Source: Wuchereria bancrofti (lineage: Eukaryota; Nematoda; Chromadorea; Rhabditida; Onchocercidae). Taken from it: DNA of 64,000 nt. Both the position numbers and the translations under genes were made by a program. The stretch is from the NCBI GenBank assembly GCA_005281725.1, contig SSBO01000007.1:4560031-4624030 (forward strand), given 5' to 3'. The notes under the pieces are model-generated. The model ran no database searches, was not told the origin of the DNA, and saw only the letters and a program-made list of their open reading frames with translations. This document shows, in pieces, positions 1 through 14,508 of the stretch. The stretch's first letter is position 1; each line of letters starts with the position of its first letter.

Positions 1-368
1 CATTCATCAATCAGTCTCTCATCAAAAATTGTTATCTTTCTCAAAACTTTTGTGAAAATTCAAATGAGGACCCAAAATTGTGTTCAAGTGTATGTGCCTG
101 TGTGATGCATGCCTATGTCTCATTAACGTCCCATTTTATTTCTTTCTCGCCTTAGTTCCTGCATCCATTACTTCCTAACATGTTGGAAGAAACGAAAAGA
201 ATCTTAGAAGTTATTAAGTCATACGTCTACTCTGAAAACCTTCAATCTAAAGTTAATTTAATATAAATATTTCCACCTCATTCAGTTCTCTAAAGCCTGC
301 CATAAAACTCGTTCTCTATATGTAATCGTAACGCGGGATTGGAAGCACTTGGACAACATCGTGATACA

Positions 369-393
369 TAAATAAATAAATAAATAAATAAAT
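369..393. repeat. (TAAA)n microsatellite
   Basis: About six perfect TAAA units in a row. Confidence 0.9.
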
Positions 394-3300
394 ATTTGCC
401 TGAAGACTTCAAATGAGCCAGGAATACTTTCTGATATTTAACCAATGAAGTAAATGGTTTGAACATTGACAAACCAACCAGAACAATTTAAGCTTTTTTG
501 AGCAATTTGATAGTTCATATGAAGAAGGTTAATACACTAGAAGACTGACATTAGGTAGAGTAAACAGGTAAAGTAGACTTGTAGATAAATAAGGTAAAGT
601 TGTGACACAGCAAGAATATGCTGCGAAAAATCTCAGAACCAAATGAATTTTTCTTTGGAGGACATTTTGACAGGAAATACAACTGATACAACTGATTTTC
701 ATTTGCTGTATTGCCCGTCAAACTTTTTGAGATTTTGGAATGTGAAGCCTTATTTGTTAAAAAAGCCAAGTGCACGTATTATGACGAGTAATGAATTTTG
801 AATTCGCGCCCATATTTGTGGATCAATTGGCATAAAGGAAGAACATGCAATAAGCTTGTGCCGTAAAGACACAAGAAGCCTCGGTCACATCATCATTGTT
901 TGTGCTTTGTGATACCGATTGGGCGGGGGAAGGTGGCAGAAACAGGAGAGGGTGTTTTGTGATGATTTTCAATTTATTTATTTTTCTAGTTCAACCCAAT
1001 TGCCTTGTGGCTTTAGAAAGGCGAAAAGGAGGTGGGTGGGAGAAAAGAAGGCCAAAAAAGGGTTGGACAGGACGAATTAATCAGCTTTTTAGTAGTTATT
1101 TAAGCTGTCGGTGCTTTCGCTTTCATCATCTCTCTAAGGCTTGTATTAGGGCCTATCATTCCATATATTCGCCGTTTCATTCTTAGGCCTTTCCTCTCTG
1201 CAAAGTAAATGAGAGGAATTAAATGATTTAAGGATTTCATATACAAACAGCAGAAGGAATGATGAGAAAAGACTTCGAGTGGATTAGGCTTGATTTGATT
1301 ACTTATTTAATCAGTGTGGGAAGGGAATCTCGAGATACCTTACTTCATTTGAGGCGAAAACCCTCTCGCACTAAGTCATTTTCACTTGATTGCGAGGAAA
1401 TGAGACCTCTAAGCTGCTCCAGCTCTTTTGAATTAATTTCTACGTTTTCAGGCCCCAACAATCTTCTTAGAACCCGGGCCACCCATTAATCCATTGTAGC
1501 TGTCTTGTCATATTGTTGACATGACTTGCGTGTAATATACATTGTCGAACAATAGCCTGTTGATTATCATTAAATTCCTATTCCAGCATTTGCTACAAAT
1601 AGGGACCTCAGGAAATGTTGGCTTAGGTATCCTTATCATACCGTCGTTTACAATTGACATCAGTAATTTCCGAACACTTTGCCATAACATTGAATGTGAA
1701 ATTTCCACTTATTTTTAAAGAATTCATCGGTGAAAGCTACAGCCTGCATCAGATATTAATAAGTTATCGTATCACATATTTCTATGTTTAAAGCTTCCAA
1801 TATTTCCAAATTATCGGTTTATAATATTCAAATAGTAAACTGTTCAGTAGCGATATGTTTCACATTAATTTTGGTAAATTTCGTCCAACTTATTTTTAAC
1901 TAACTTCAACTTTTCAGAATTACTGTTTATAACTTTTGTTACACCAAAGCTGTTATAGTAGGAGAGTGTTGAGGAGCCATTTCACAGGCATCATCAAATT
2001 TTAGCATATCGCAAACTACATCGAGCGGAAGTATAAAAGAATTGAAATGCGCTATCATTCTCCATTCTCCTACAGCAAGCTGTTTTTTAACATGTATAAT
2101 TTGCTTATAAAATTTTGAGTCCGCTGGTCCTTCTATCCGTCACTCTCCATACATATACATATATACGTGTTTGCTTGTCTGTTCATATATACATTTCTAT
2201 CTGTCCAGATTAAAAAAATTCACTTTGATGTGACCGCCACCTTTAACAAGCTATATTATGTGTGAATACTTTGTAACCCTCATATTTCTCCGCCTCAACA
2301 TCAATCCGGATTCTCCTATCCTGTTCTTTTTAGTGTGTTCCCGAAAGAAAACACCGAATTTAAACCGAAATAATTTTTGAAAAAAATGTACTAAAGAAAA
2401 ATAAGAGTTGAGAATTATCATTTCAGCTTAAAAAACTTCTGTTCAAACATTTTTAGTCATTGATTTTTCTAATTGAAAGAAAATTTCTTGAGTAAATCAC
2501 CGACCTTCAGGATATTGTAGATTTCGTTGCATTTTTGTGTTTTTTATTCTACTTACAAAAGAAAAAAATGCAAGCGTTAAACTTTTGTACTTCTTGATCG
2601 ATAGCTCTCCTTCAAATCTTCTGAATTATAAAAATCCACCAATTTTGAAAAAACTATGCAAGAGTTGGACATTTGCATGCATTAATTTCACGGTGAAATT
2701 TCAAAACAAAGTATATATCAATAGTTAATTAATAAATAAGTAAATGAATTTATTTGTTCAAATTGCACTTACATATATGTTCCTATTTCGAAGCCACTTT
2801 TTTTTCATTCTTCTACTTTGCTGTAGAGAATGATGCTAAAAATGAGTTAGGGATATAATTTGTACTGCAAAAATTCGTCAAATTTAGATTTTATCAACGT
2901 TCAACGATCGCAGTGCTTATCAGTGATTTGTATCAGCCATTCAAACCAGTTAATAAGATAAACTATTCTCGGGAAATTATTTTAGGTTGTCATCAGCATC
3001 AAATATTGTTTGGTAAGGATGATTTCATATTTAAATAGTTTATGGTCCACTTTCCAAAGTAGCAGAAAATTCTTTTTCCTTTTTTCTTCGTATTCTGCAC
3101 AGCTATTATCATACTAACATAACCACATAAGAAAAATGGCATCCAAGTCAACTCATGTGATTCAGGTGTTCTAGGTAAAATTTGCCTGAGTCACTTTGTC
3201 AGTTTGTCAGCCGAGGGCAAAGGTCATTTGTATTTTGCGTTAATAACCTAGCGATCCTTTATGACAGTCTGCTAATCCGCTCATTTTTCACATAAGATTT

Positions 3301-6300
3301 TAATGCATGTCTGTGCAAACGAGTATTTTATTGGAATAAAAGGCTATTCTAATTACTTTGTAGTTTTGGTTTAAAAATTTCAGTTTCCTGGAAACCAACC
3401 AAGCAACCATTCAGAGCGATTAAATTCGACCTTTTGGTTGTTCTTCAAAAAGCAATTTTTCATTTGGATTCTAATTTTTTGAAAATTCTTGACAGAATAT
3501 GTCTATATCTTATATATATTTATATTGTACTTTAGTGATCAGTTTATTATTTATTAGGTCTAATTTGGATTATAAAACATTGCTCGAAAGACATTTCGAG
3601 AGCCTCTTGAAGCATTAATTCGTTATAAAAAAAAGGAATTTTTATTCTTGCTGTTGCTTGATTTGATTTTTTATTCTAAATAATTTGAAGTTTAGTAAGG
3701 AAATGCCAACAAATCCAAAGTTCTTAGAATTTGGATGAACTTTTTCCAAATTTCTCACTCTAACTTTGTATCCTTTATTCAAATTTTGTTCTTGATTTGC
3801 ATTATGAAACAGGCTGTATAAAATTATTTAGACGTGCTCAGGAATAAATCGTAAAGAAATGCTGAAATTAAGTCTATAAAATTTCAACTGAAAGTTGTAT
3901 GCACTTTATACCTCCGATCTTCAGTAGTGCGCAAGCAGTTAATTTTATTGAATACATATACATTTTTAAGATATTAGCGCCATGTCTATCCTATTCCACT
4001 ACCTTATTCTCTTCTATACAACTTCATTGCTGCATTCAAGCTTTTCTTTATTTCTTTCATTCTTCACAGAATGAATTTGTTTTCTGTATTATTCAGAAAT
4101 TCCTTATTTCGTCAGTGATTTCAATTATCGAAAACTAATATACAAAATAAGTAATCGACTTTTGGCCTTTAGAATCATTTATTTTTAAGTGAGGCTCATA
4201 AGCGCTCAGCACTTTTCAATCATTTAGTGCAACAATCCATCTGGAATAGCTTTCAATAGTTCATTGCCAGTCAGGCTTTGAGTCGAATTCAGGTGTTTTT
4301 ATTCAGCGCAAGGTCAAATATTTTCTTAGTTCTAAGCCGCAGGAAATATGTTACACTGTGCTTCGACTGAGCTTGCTTTTATGTTTGTAACAAAACCAAT
4401 TTTGGAAGACATTTTTAAGATTGTTCCAAAATTACGTTCTGCTCAATACATATCTTAATGCACTGTATAATAGATTAATCGTTTTTCCCATTAAAAGTTT
4501 GGTTTTTTTCTTCACTGATAACATTTATCAAAGAAAGTATATTTTTGATAATGCCGCCTTCGTGTCGGCTTGATCCAAAAGCTACGTATCTTAGAAAGAT
4601 TTCCTTTTTTTTTCCAGATATTAAATATGAGAGAGTCGTTCGCTTATTATTTATCGACTGCTGCAAATATAATGTCCACAGTAGAAGTATCTTCGCTAAC
4701 TTATTCTATAATTTTGAAAAAGGTTCACTTTTATAAAAAAAACAAATCACTTCTTTCCTGTCTATTCGATCTATTCTATCATGAAGTCGCTAAATTCCTA
4801 CTGTATTAGGAAACAGTTACTTAGAAGGCTTACACTGTGGGATGGTATCATTTCTGGGTCACTGTTTTAGCTCAATAAGCCACTTACTGCTAGAATAATC
4901 AGGATTTTTTGGGAGAGAAAGTTAGGTGCGTTTTTATCTTTTTTATAATAAAGGAATATATGTTGTAGTAATCGATTCGTCAGAGTACATTTCCGGTGGT
5001 TTTATTAATTTGGAAATCATCACAGAATTGAACGATGAATCAATTTTTAACCTTATCGAGTGAAGGAAATAACGCTCAGACGATGAAAGACCCCAGAGTA
5101 TTAACTGGAGGACTGAATTTCAGGCCATCCACCACTATAGTTTGTAGAAGCAGCAATTATTGCTTTCCTTTCCTCAACTAAATTGCATTATCTTAATTGG
5201 CTGCGTATTAATTACATTCAGAAATTCTCTTCCTGATGTATATGCACTCATTCATTCCTCATTTCGCTTTCTGACTTAAATGACCCCAATCAACAATTTT
5301 CAAATTATCCATACAACCGAAAAGTACTGAAATGCTCAAGAAATCTCATGCTTCTTTTTATAGCTTTCTCTTTATATTTTCATTTTCATGCTGTGCCATC
5401 AAATATTTCAAAGTCATATTAAGTGCTAATGGTTAGTTTCTTTTTAGCTAAATTTTAGGCGTTTAATTCTCTCTTCATATTCTAAACAAAAAAAAAATGG
5501 CATGTTTTACGACTTAAACATAGTCATAAAAACACTTCACTTCTTTGTTCAGAATAGAAGAAAAATTAAACTTTTAATATATGCTTAGAATAATTGGAAT
5601 TTTTTTTAATTTAATAATTGGAGACCTTACTTTGTCCTTGTTTTTTTGTTGTCTGCCATTCATTCCCACTGCCGCATAATTTTCGGTTGCGTTAAACTTT
5701 TAAAGACCAATTAATTACTTGTTTAACTTGAAGGAAGTGGATAAAGTTCTACAAGGCTATTGGTAATTAAGATTTCGTGAGACTGAGGCAGTCTAAGCTT
5801 TCGTTGTGCGACCAAACGAAAGTGCTCGAAACATCTCTTTTATACTACAGTTTTTAAGCATACTTATGAAAAATAAATGTGTACTTTCATTTTTTGTTTC
5901 TGTCTATTTTTAATCATTTAATTTCACGTCAATGTAGCGTTCTCTTTCATTTACTACCTTTTAGTAGTCCTGTTTTCGGAAGATTCATATTGGAATCAAA
6001 TACCGCATGCAAAGTTGTAAAATGAACTTAAGACAAAGTTAAAAAATAAATCCGTACATGTTCTTGCTTCTGCAATCTGCGCATGAAAGTAGCGGTCGCA
6101 AAATTGACACTTGCTTGTTTGAAGGGTTTTGAAAGATGCACTTTGTAATTTGTTATACAGTGAAACTCATCTTAACCTTAAACATTTGTCACATGATATG
6201 CATTCAAATTTCTAGAGTGACATGTAAAAGGATTTATTCTTTTTTGTTCTCTAAACTTGCAGCTGCTGTGCTGAAGTAGAAAATGAGAATAATTTCTTAA

Positions 6301-6336
6301 TTAGAGGGAGAAAGCATGTGATTAATTAGAAAGCTT

Positions 6337-6353
6337 CTGCTGCTGCTGCTGCT
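6337..6353. repeat. (CTG)n microsatellite
   Basis: Five to six CTG units, followed directly by an AT-rich stretch with a small palindrome (arms ACGTATAT / ATATACGT, 6356-6373) and a (TA)n run. Confidence 0.85.
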
Positions 6354-6810
6354 ATACGTATATTCATATACGTGTTATATATATATATAAGAAATGAAGA
6401 ACTAGTTAACTAATTTTTCTAAAGAAATTAATAAATTTCTCTCATTTTCAGTGATGAAAAAACAGTCACATTTCTATGAAGTGAAGATTGTTTACGTTAA
6501 TTTCTGTCTTTTACAAATTTCATTATCAATGAGCATTTTTACACAAATGAATAAAATTACTTGAACTGTTATGTGTGTCACAAACTATCTTAAGTTAAAT
6601 AGTGTTGATATCAATCTTTAAATGTAATCAACCATTTGATGATTGCGAGTACATTTTACATTCTTCTAAACTACGTCTCCCTATACCGTGCCTTAATTGA
6701 CTGACTCATGCCATATAGCATTTGGCCAGTTGAGTTAATCAATTGAAATACAGCTGGTGAGTTCCAAATAGACGTGCATGCAACAACGAGCGTGTGTGCA
6801 TGTTGTGGAC

Positions 6811-6863
6811 ATGCAAATGCACACCCCTTTCTCATACACACTCAAATTAATTATCGCTAATTA
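6811..6863. promoter_or_regulatory. Candidate POU/homeodomain site cluster
   Basis: An octamer ATGCAAAT (6811-6818) is followed by two TAATTA homeodomain cores (6848-6853 and 6858-6863) whose starts are 10 bases apart, one helical turn. The motifs are seen directly; regulatory use is inference, since TAATTA is common in AT-rich DNA. Confidence 0.25.
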
Positions 6864-9800
6864 ACAGCCACATCCAGCATTAACTACCGCCGCACTGCAA
6901 CCGATGGTCCAGTGAGGATGCCTGAGTTATTTTTAATTTTAATCTCAGTTATTTTTATTCATAGCTAAATGATGCAAACGAATTCATTGTAGGCGCTTAG
7001 AAAAACAAAAAGCTTGGGCTCTTTTCTATAAATTGATTCATGTCACAAACGGTGACACTGTTCCATATTATATGAGTAGTATGAGTAGGATGAGTGACCT
7101 GGCAAAGCGATCACCCTCAGGAATCGAGACTGTCTGGTTTCCAGTACAAATACATCCTACTTCAGAATGAAATTAGCGGAGGTAAAATGTCGGCAGCAAG
7201 TGCTTTTCCGTCTTACCAATTAAAAATGCAAAATATTGCTGAATTGAAGCCCTGTCTGTCTTTTGATACTACCCCTTGGTTCTATGTCATGATTTCAGCA
7301 TTCTCTAAATCCTTTTCAACAACTCTAATTGAAAATTTATTCAATGCTGATTAAATTATGAAGAACTAATTTTGTTTAAAAATTGTTTAGTTAATCTTTG
7401 AATTATAAAGTGTTAGTTCGAAATGTATATTCTCCTCAAAAAATAGTTATTTCGGTGTATTTAGAAGATTAAACCAGGTTGAACTGATTATTATTCATTT
7501 TCTAGATCAGAATTACAGAAAAAAGTGCTAGTGCTCAATAAAAGCCTTTCAACTAACAGGTAGAGAGTGCCATACATCAGCTTTCTGAAAAAATTTATAG
7601 TGCTAGTTTAAGATATTTTTTAAATTCCATCATAATCTATGCTATCTAACACATCTCAGCGTATTCGTAGTTTGCATAAGATCCTAGATTTGGTTTAGCC
7701 TTTATTTTAATAGGACATGATTTTTGATTTTGAATGTTAAGTAATATAGTGATGTTTTTAAAGTATTATTTTATAAATTTTTTATTGTTATAGAGCGCTT
7801 CTAATGCAATCACTGAGATTTGTTATAACCTCTTCTTTAGTGTTAAATATTTTGCCGAAAACTTTCACACAAAAGATGTTCATCTAGTTTCTTCCTGACT
7901 TCTGATATAATGGCCATTTCTAATACTATTACGCTAGTGGTATTAGCTAAAGAACTTCAGATCGCTTAATTCGGATTGTTAAAACAGCAAAGACCATATC
8001 TTCAGAATTTCAGTTCTCTGTAAGCAAAGATAAGAAATCGTGCTGTATTGATATCTACTGAGGAAATGAACTTTTTCCGGTGGTAATTTTCCGGAGGTGT
8101 ATAGTGATCTGAGACAAATTTATAAAAGGGTGAGACCAGTTCCATAATGAGAAGCAGAAAATATGGAAAACTCTTTGTGTCTGTATCTTTCAGGAAGTCA
8201 TATGTCAGTGATATATATAGCTTCTTAGCTGTTTTCTACTCAAGCTGAAAATGCAAAACATTACAAAAGATACATGGCCAATGATGAAAGGAAAACCAAA
8301 AAAGCAGACTTAACTTTTTGGAAAATATCCACCCACACACTTACTATTTTCTTAGATGCAAGGGAAAAGCAAATCTTTTTAAATATCTGATGAAATTCGT
8401 TGTGAAAAAACCGAAAATTGTAAATAAAATTAGAGATTTGAGAGGAGGATAGAGAAAAAGATATGTGTACTATTACGAATACTTTCCAGTGCTTAAAGAG
8501 TAAACGATACTCTTCAGAGACTTTCAGAATCCCCGCTTAACAGGATATACCTGAAAATTCTTTGTAAGTAGGACGAAAGAGTGCGGATTATTTTCTAATT
8601 TCTACTACATTAGTTATGAATACATCTTTCAACCGTTTCAAAAAATCCATTATCATTAATACTGTTATAGTTATTCAAGTATGGTAAACAGTTGAAGACA
8701 GAATTAGTTGCAATATCCGATGAATGTAGGTAGAGCTTGTACAATCGTAATTAGTAAATTATAATGTTTTCTAGTGATACATAGAGACTTTGATTAAACG
8801 TAAAAGCAGTTTCGAACTATCTTCGCGACATCTTCTCAAATACTTTATGAAATTTTGCAATACAAACTAAAATTTAAGAGATTTCTTTTCATTATTAGAT
8901 ACAATAGCGAGCAGAATATTTTTACACATTAAATTTTTGAATGATTTTAGAACTAAAGAAATGCTGGTGTCACTTGCTGGAATGCGATAACATCTGTTTT
9001 ATATTAATCACTACAAGAGTTTAGGGCGAAGAAAGAGAAAGGTTTCTGATAATAACATAAAAATAAGTTCCTTTTTAAAATGTGCTGATTGAATGTTTGA
9101 TTCTTGGGATCAAAATCCAAAACATTTTAAATAAGCCAAAAGGATGCGGTCTATTCTTGCAATTTAAATCAACCTGAATTGAAACAGATGGTTACAATTT
9201 GGGTTATTCGAAGTACGTAAAGTTCATTTGTGATGTGTGACTAAGGGATTTGTTGCATTCTGATGCATTGACAGCTCAAATTCGGTTTCATTTCGATTTG
9301 CTACGTAACATACGGCACGGTAGAGAAAGAATGAGGTATTATTCTACGCCTATAACCCATTCATTACTTCCGTAAACTTTATTTCTCCATTCATCATGAC
9401 CGAAAAGAAGTAATCAACTAATTAATCCTGGTTCAGTAGTAATTCGAAGCGCTTCTTTTCCTCGAAATTCATTTATTCTTTATCACTTGCGCAACTCAAA
9501 AGACAATCTTTCTGAAGACGAAAGAATAAGTAGCCAAATGATTCCATTTAAGCTGGTCACTTGCTAGACTCTTAATAGTGTGCGCACTCAACTTATCTGT
9601 TACATCTTTTTTCTCTTGATTTAGAAGGTAAAGCGCAACTAGTAACTAACGTAAAAAAATGAATCCATTTGGCATGATAAGAGATCATTCGTTTGTTACG
9701 GTTGTTTTATGGAATGCAGAAGCATAAATTATGGGTATCTCATTTACATAACACCTAAGAAAACTTATTCCTTATCTTATTTCTTCTTGGAAATACAAAG

Positions 9801-10330
9801 AATTATAATTATTATTGCATTTTACGGTGTTCGGCCTGTAATATAGAAGAGATGCGATAATAAAAATCTTCCATTTTTAGAATATTTATATTTTTTATTA
9901 CACAAAATGAATTGTCTACACTTTGACTGAAAAAGGGGGTGGAGGGCAAACCGAACGACCATAAAATGTGCTGAAATTTAATATTTTTATTTTGCTATCT
10001 ATAAATTTTCGTCTCTCTTTATCAGATAGCCAAGTGTTAGCAACTTATTTGCAAATCGGAATTTCAAGTTTCTGAAGTCAGTCCAGAAGTTACTCTTAGT
10101 ATTAAGCAGAAAAAATGCCTAAATGATTGCAACACTTTGGGAGAGAATCATTTTAGAAAGCAAGATTTCTCTAATCTTCCTGTTTCTAAATAAGTATTTC
10201 CGGGTTAACTACTTTCTTCCAAAAATCAAAAGCTCGTGATTCGCAAAATTTCCAAAATATATCCAATAAATTTTCATCATGGAGGTATTAATCAATGCTT
10301 AAACAGGTATTGTTTTAATCAATGATTATA

Positions 10331-10559
10331 GAAACTATGCATGACGGATTTGAAATGTTAACCTCACAGGGCTCTGTTACCACTGGTTAAAAGGAGAACT
10401 AATGAAGTGACACTAATATTTATTAATGATAATTTCAAACATTTCTTTTCCTTATAATTTCTCAAAGGAATAATCCTATCTATCCTCCAGGAATTATTTT
10501 TTTTTCCAGCAAAATTATTTGCTGTAAGGTAACATTTCAAATCCGTCATGCATAGTTCC
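10331..10559. mobile_element. MITE-like element with 27-bp perfect inverted repeats
   Basis: The left arm 10333-10359 (starting AACTATGCATGACGG) is an exact reverse complement of 10531-10557. The match continues inward after a one-base slip (ACCTCACAG against ACCTTACAG), so the arms total about 36 bp around a core of roughly 170 bp with no coding capacity. The size and structure fit a non-autonomous DNA transposon. I see no clear target-site duplication, so an ordinary long hairpin is the alternative. Confidence 0.55.
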
Positions 10560-11409
10560 TTTTAAATCTGATTTAAGGAACAAGTGAGTGCAATTACAAA
10601 TGTCGCAGTACTATTGTTTTTTGAAGTGTGAAATTTAATGGGTAGTAGTGTTTTGTTTTGTCGGGAAATGGTGTCTGTTGGTGAAAATGTGAACTGTTCC
10701 CTTAATTTTCATATAGTTAGAAGCATTATAGTGTAGCACTATCACAGAAAGGCAAAACTCTATATTCTGAAAACTTTATTTTAAGTATCCTCTGCTACCA
10801 GTTTTGAAGAGGTAAATGTTTCCAAGAACTATCAGAACTATCAATTATTCAAAATAATCTGCTTCATGTCCTATCGTTATTGGAAATTCGTTGCATACAA
10901 CAGGATATCAGTCGTTGGCTTATTTTTCAATTCTTGGAAACATTTATTTATTATTTTAAAGATTCATCCATCAGTTTTCATCATTGTCTAGCGTACTGGC
11001 TATTTTATATTATGTGGAGTATATTTCGTCAGATTTCTTGAAAGTAAAGAGTGCAGAATTCATGTGAGAACATTGGATAAGCGTTGCTGTAAATGCTCAC
11101 TAATTAATGCTTACGATTCTGTGTTTTCATATTGGTTATGGTTCTGTCATTGTCATATTGTTATTTCGCATTGGCCAAACAATTATTTTTAAAATTGTCC
11201 GCAAAATTTATTAGCTCACATTTGAGAAAGGGAAAGAAATTTTTGGCAATTTTACATCCCCAATTTCATTCCTTTCATACATACGGCTTATATCAGAGAA
11301 GTGCGGCCGAGTGGTAAGCGAGTAAGCTAATTTCTTCCTGTGTGTGTGTGCTCAAATTTGAAAATTTAGGAGAAAATTAGAGACATATTCATTAGTCTGT
11401 CTGTTGTGT

Positions 11410-11417
11410 CTGTATGT

Positions 11418-11453
<36 letters not shown>

Positions 11454-11473
11454 ATGTGCATGTGTGTGTGTTT
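11410..11473. repeat. (TG)n microsatellite, interrupted
   Basis: TG dinucleotides with a few TATG and ACATG interruptions over about 64 bases. Confidence 0.9.
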
Positions 11474-12905
11474 ATAATTGTATGAAAGATTACGGTAATG
11501 CGCTATTAGGGCCTAATAAAGATAAGGGAAGGAAGGCGAAGGCGCGATGGGAGCTTGCAGGACTAAAGTAAGACGCGGTGAGAAGTATAGTTTGTTAAGT
11601 TTGATTGGTGGTAAAATAGAGAATTAGAAAAAGGAAAAAGTATTTTAGATCCATTGAAAAATTTTTGCAATAATCGGTTTGGAAGCTTTTAACTAAAAAG
11701 GGAGAAAGGAGGGCCGCCGAAGCCAAAGCCTAAACAAGCCGTTTGAAATAATTATGGTGACTGCTTCGCTTGATTGCAATTTAGGCCAAATTTGCCTTCT
11801 CTTAACAAATATAAACCCATTCAGGGTCCGAGCTGTCCTATTCAACCAAATTTCAGGATGCTCTAACTGGACTTCCGGATAGAGCAGGGAAGGTGTGCTA
11901 TCTGTAACTGTGATATTTGCAAGCGAGAGGAGAAGAAGAGATGATGGCAGAAAGCTTTCACCCAGGCACCTTAGCCCAATATCCGGTAATTTTGAAACCC
12001 TAGAGGAATTAGTGGTGCATGAGTAAGATTAAAGCTATTTCGACAAGTAATTATTTTATTATACATACCTGAGCTGCTAACTAGACCCAACGTACTCGTA
12101 ACTTCTAAAATTCAAACCTTAAGCTCTTAATTTTGCTTTAGGAGAATTTTCTTCATCTCTATTTTAATGGATAACTTTTTCATTCATTTCTTCATCATAA
12201 TCTTATTCGTATCTTGGTAACAATATATTCCATTTCTTTCCGGCCGTATTTTATTATCAAGAATAATATATTGAGAATTGAATTATTTCAGTGATTCTGT
12301 TGCAACTAATCAAATATGTTGATTCATTTTTCATGTGTTCAGAAAGTGATTCTCAATTGCACACGCTTGCGCTTCTCTTTTCAATTTCAAATGAAAATAT
12401 GCTAACTAAAATTGTTTAGTATAAATTGTATGAGGTCAAACTCAGTGTCGCATTCCAACACTAAGAATTGCAGCGATAACAATAATAAGAGCAGAAGGAG
12501 TAAGCGACGCAAGTTTCGACCATACTTTTAATCCGGTATGTGAATTTCTGTTTCAGTAAAGTTTTTCAAGAAATTAATACATTGCATTTGAAAACAATAG
12601 CTAGAAAAAATACAAAATTTATACTATAGTACTGGCTTTTATTTGAAAGTATTGGTTTATCTTTATTCAAACCTAAGCCTAAGCCTTGCTGGACCAAACA
12701 GTGCGTCAAGTTTGTTCCAACTTTGTCTTTACGATTAGGGATTTAATCTCCGATTAGACATGTTTTTCAGAAATCTTGCAATTGATAGGAATATTTCATT
12801 ATTAGAATAACTTTAAAAAAGTCAGCTCATCCCTTCTAATTAGTTCATATGATTTTTGGAAGCTTTTGCAACATATAGTCATCACTTCTGGCCATTCCTT
12901 ATCTC

Positions 12906-13024
12906 TTATTATTAATTACTATTATTATTATTATTACTACTACTATTATTATTGTTATTATTATTACTGTTATTACTATTACTGTCATTATTATTATCAC
13001 TATTATTATTATTATTATTATTAA
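12906..13024. repeat. (ATT)n imperfect trinucleotide tract
   Basis: About 119 bases of ATT units with ACT, GTT and GTC variants, an old degenerating microsatellite. Confidence 0.9.
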
Positions 13025-14278
13025 ATTATCACATATGGCTGTGTACAGAAATTGGTAAAAGGAAGAAGGCACAGTGAAATGTATAATTATTTGCTAATTA
13101 TAGTAATATACTTCCCTACCATGTTTTACCTCAATTTGATCGTTTATTGTATATTTTGCATTGAATTTTGTAATTATGCATTTCTCGAAATATCAATCTT
13201 TAAAAAATTATTCAAGTTAAGTTACGTTCACGAAAATGTTTAATTACTACAATACTATTCCTTTCTTTTGCTTATCATACTTAACAGCAAATTATGACCG
13301 GTTAATTTGATCTCTTTAGTTTTAATAGCTAAAAATAACTATGCTGCTCATACTTTTTCTTTCTTTCTGAATTTATAAATTCCTTTTAAAGAAAGTGAAC
13401 TGTTAACATTGTCAGTTAAGGATAGATTTTTTAGCTGCCACTCCACGACATATTAAAATTTTCGGGACATATTAAAAATGAAAGAGAGAAAAAATACTTT
13501 CTCAAATTTATTTTTCTTGGCTTATTTCTTGTCGGAGGCAAAAATTATTGCAAATAACATTTCTTTGCTAAAGTCATTATTTTAATCATCATAATTAACG
13601 TTATCTTACAATTAATTTGTTATTTGTGTCGCCTGGCAAAGATTTTTTTAACTTGCATTTTGAAACTTTAACATCAGATTTCGGCGCAAAGTCTGTAGAA
13701 AAGTGAAGTTTTTTCTAAGAAATTATATAAAGCGTTGTTAGAATTAGATAATTATCATTTTCGTCGTCATCATCATAAATATTGTTTGGAAGAAATAATG
13801 AATTCAATCGCTATAACAAGAGGAACGAAATGAATTGAGAATAACATGCAGAAACTTCACATATTGCAACCAGGTGTGCTTCATACTTTTTTCAACCTCT
13901 TGCTATGGAGAGAGCACAGGTCTTCAGGAAGACAAATAATCCAATGGCCAATCTCAGTAACACAGTTTCTTAGCTTTAATGAGGGAGATTTAAGTTCCAT
14001 AAAATCTTAGCTCTAGAAGTGCTGGTTGGTTGAGAAATGAGTCATATGCCTTATAATTCAAATGTGAATGAAATTTTATTCAAAACTGTTTGTTTCTATT
14101 TAGAAAGTTGAAAATATCCGGACACAATTCTAAAATTTTGGGAACATGAAGTCCTGCTTGAGAATGTGGATTGCTGCTCTAACTTTTTTGTATGGTGTTT
14201 TGGCACGGGGACATGAACGAAATTGGTCCCCTGAGCGAATGGGTGACAGTCAAACAATCAGACGACGGACGTATACAT

Positions 14279-14345
14279 ACACTACGTGTGTGCACACACA
14301 TACACACACACACAACACGCAGCACACTGCACATAAACATACACG
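14279..14345. repeat. (CA)n interrupted tract
   Basis: CA-rich stretch with ACACGC and ACATA variants. It creates a 109-codon open frame (14146-14475) with a His/Thr-rich centre that I do not regard as a gene. Confidence 0.85.
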
Positions 14346-14491
14346 CATAGAGCTAGCCACATGTGTGAAGCGCATTAGCAATGTTTATACAGTGCCTTTG
14401 GCTCGCACACTGACACACAGCCTGAGACTAATAGCTCTCATAGCCGTCATCAGCGAGATATTCACACTTTTGTAAATATTAAGCCGTCATT

Positions 14492-14508
14492 ATCATCATC
14501 ATCATCAT
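14492..14508. repeat. (ATC)n short microsatellite
   Basis: Five to six ATC units. Confidence 0.8.

Noticed and set aside
7072..7170. 32-codon plus-strand frame MSSMSRMSDLAKRSPSGIE considered as the zfh-2 start exon
   Set aside because: No donor in it gives the phase 2 needed to join exon 1, and the frame ends in a stop.
11300..11375. Stretch GCGGCCGAGTGGTAAGCG resembling the 5' half of a tRNA-Ser/Leu
   Set aside because: No B box (GTTCGANNC) or closing acceptor stem follows within tRNA length.
11863..11943. Cys-rich short frame (CAICNCDICKREEKKR) considered as a metal-binding exon
   Set aside because: Only about 25 codons between stops, with no acceptor or donor in place.
12425..12535. Basic open frame MRSNSVSHSNTKNCSDNNNK before a GTATGT donor
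   Set aside because: The basic frame hits a stop before that donor, and its internal GTAAGC donor has the wrong phase for exon 1. It could be untranslated exon sequence, but nothing supports that.
14146..14475. 109-codon plus-strand open frame
   Set aside because: The centre is a CA microsatellite coding Thr/His repeats; no splice logic or family.
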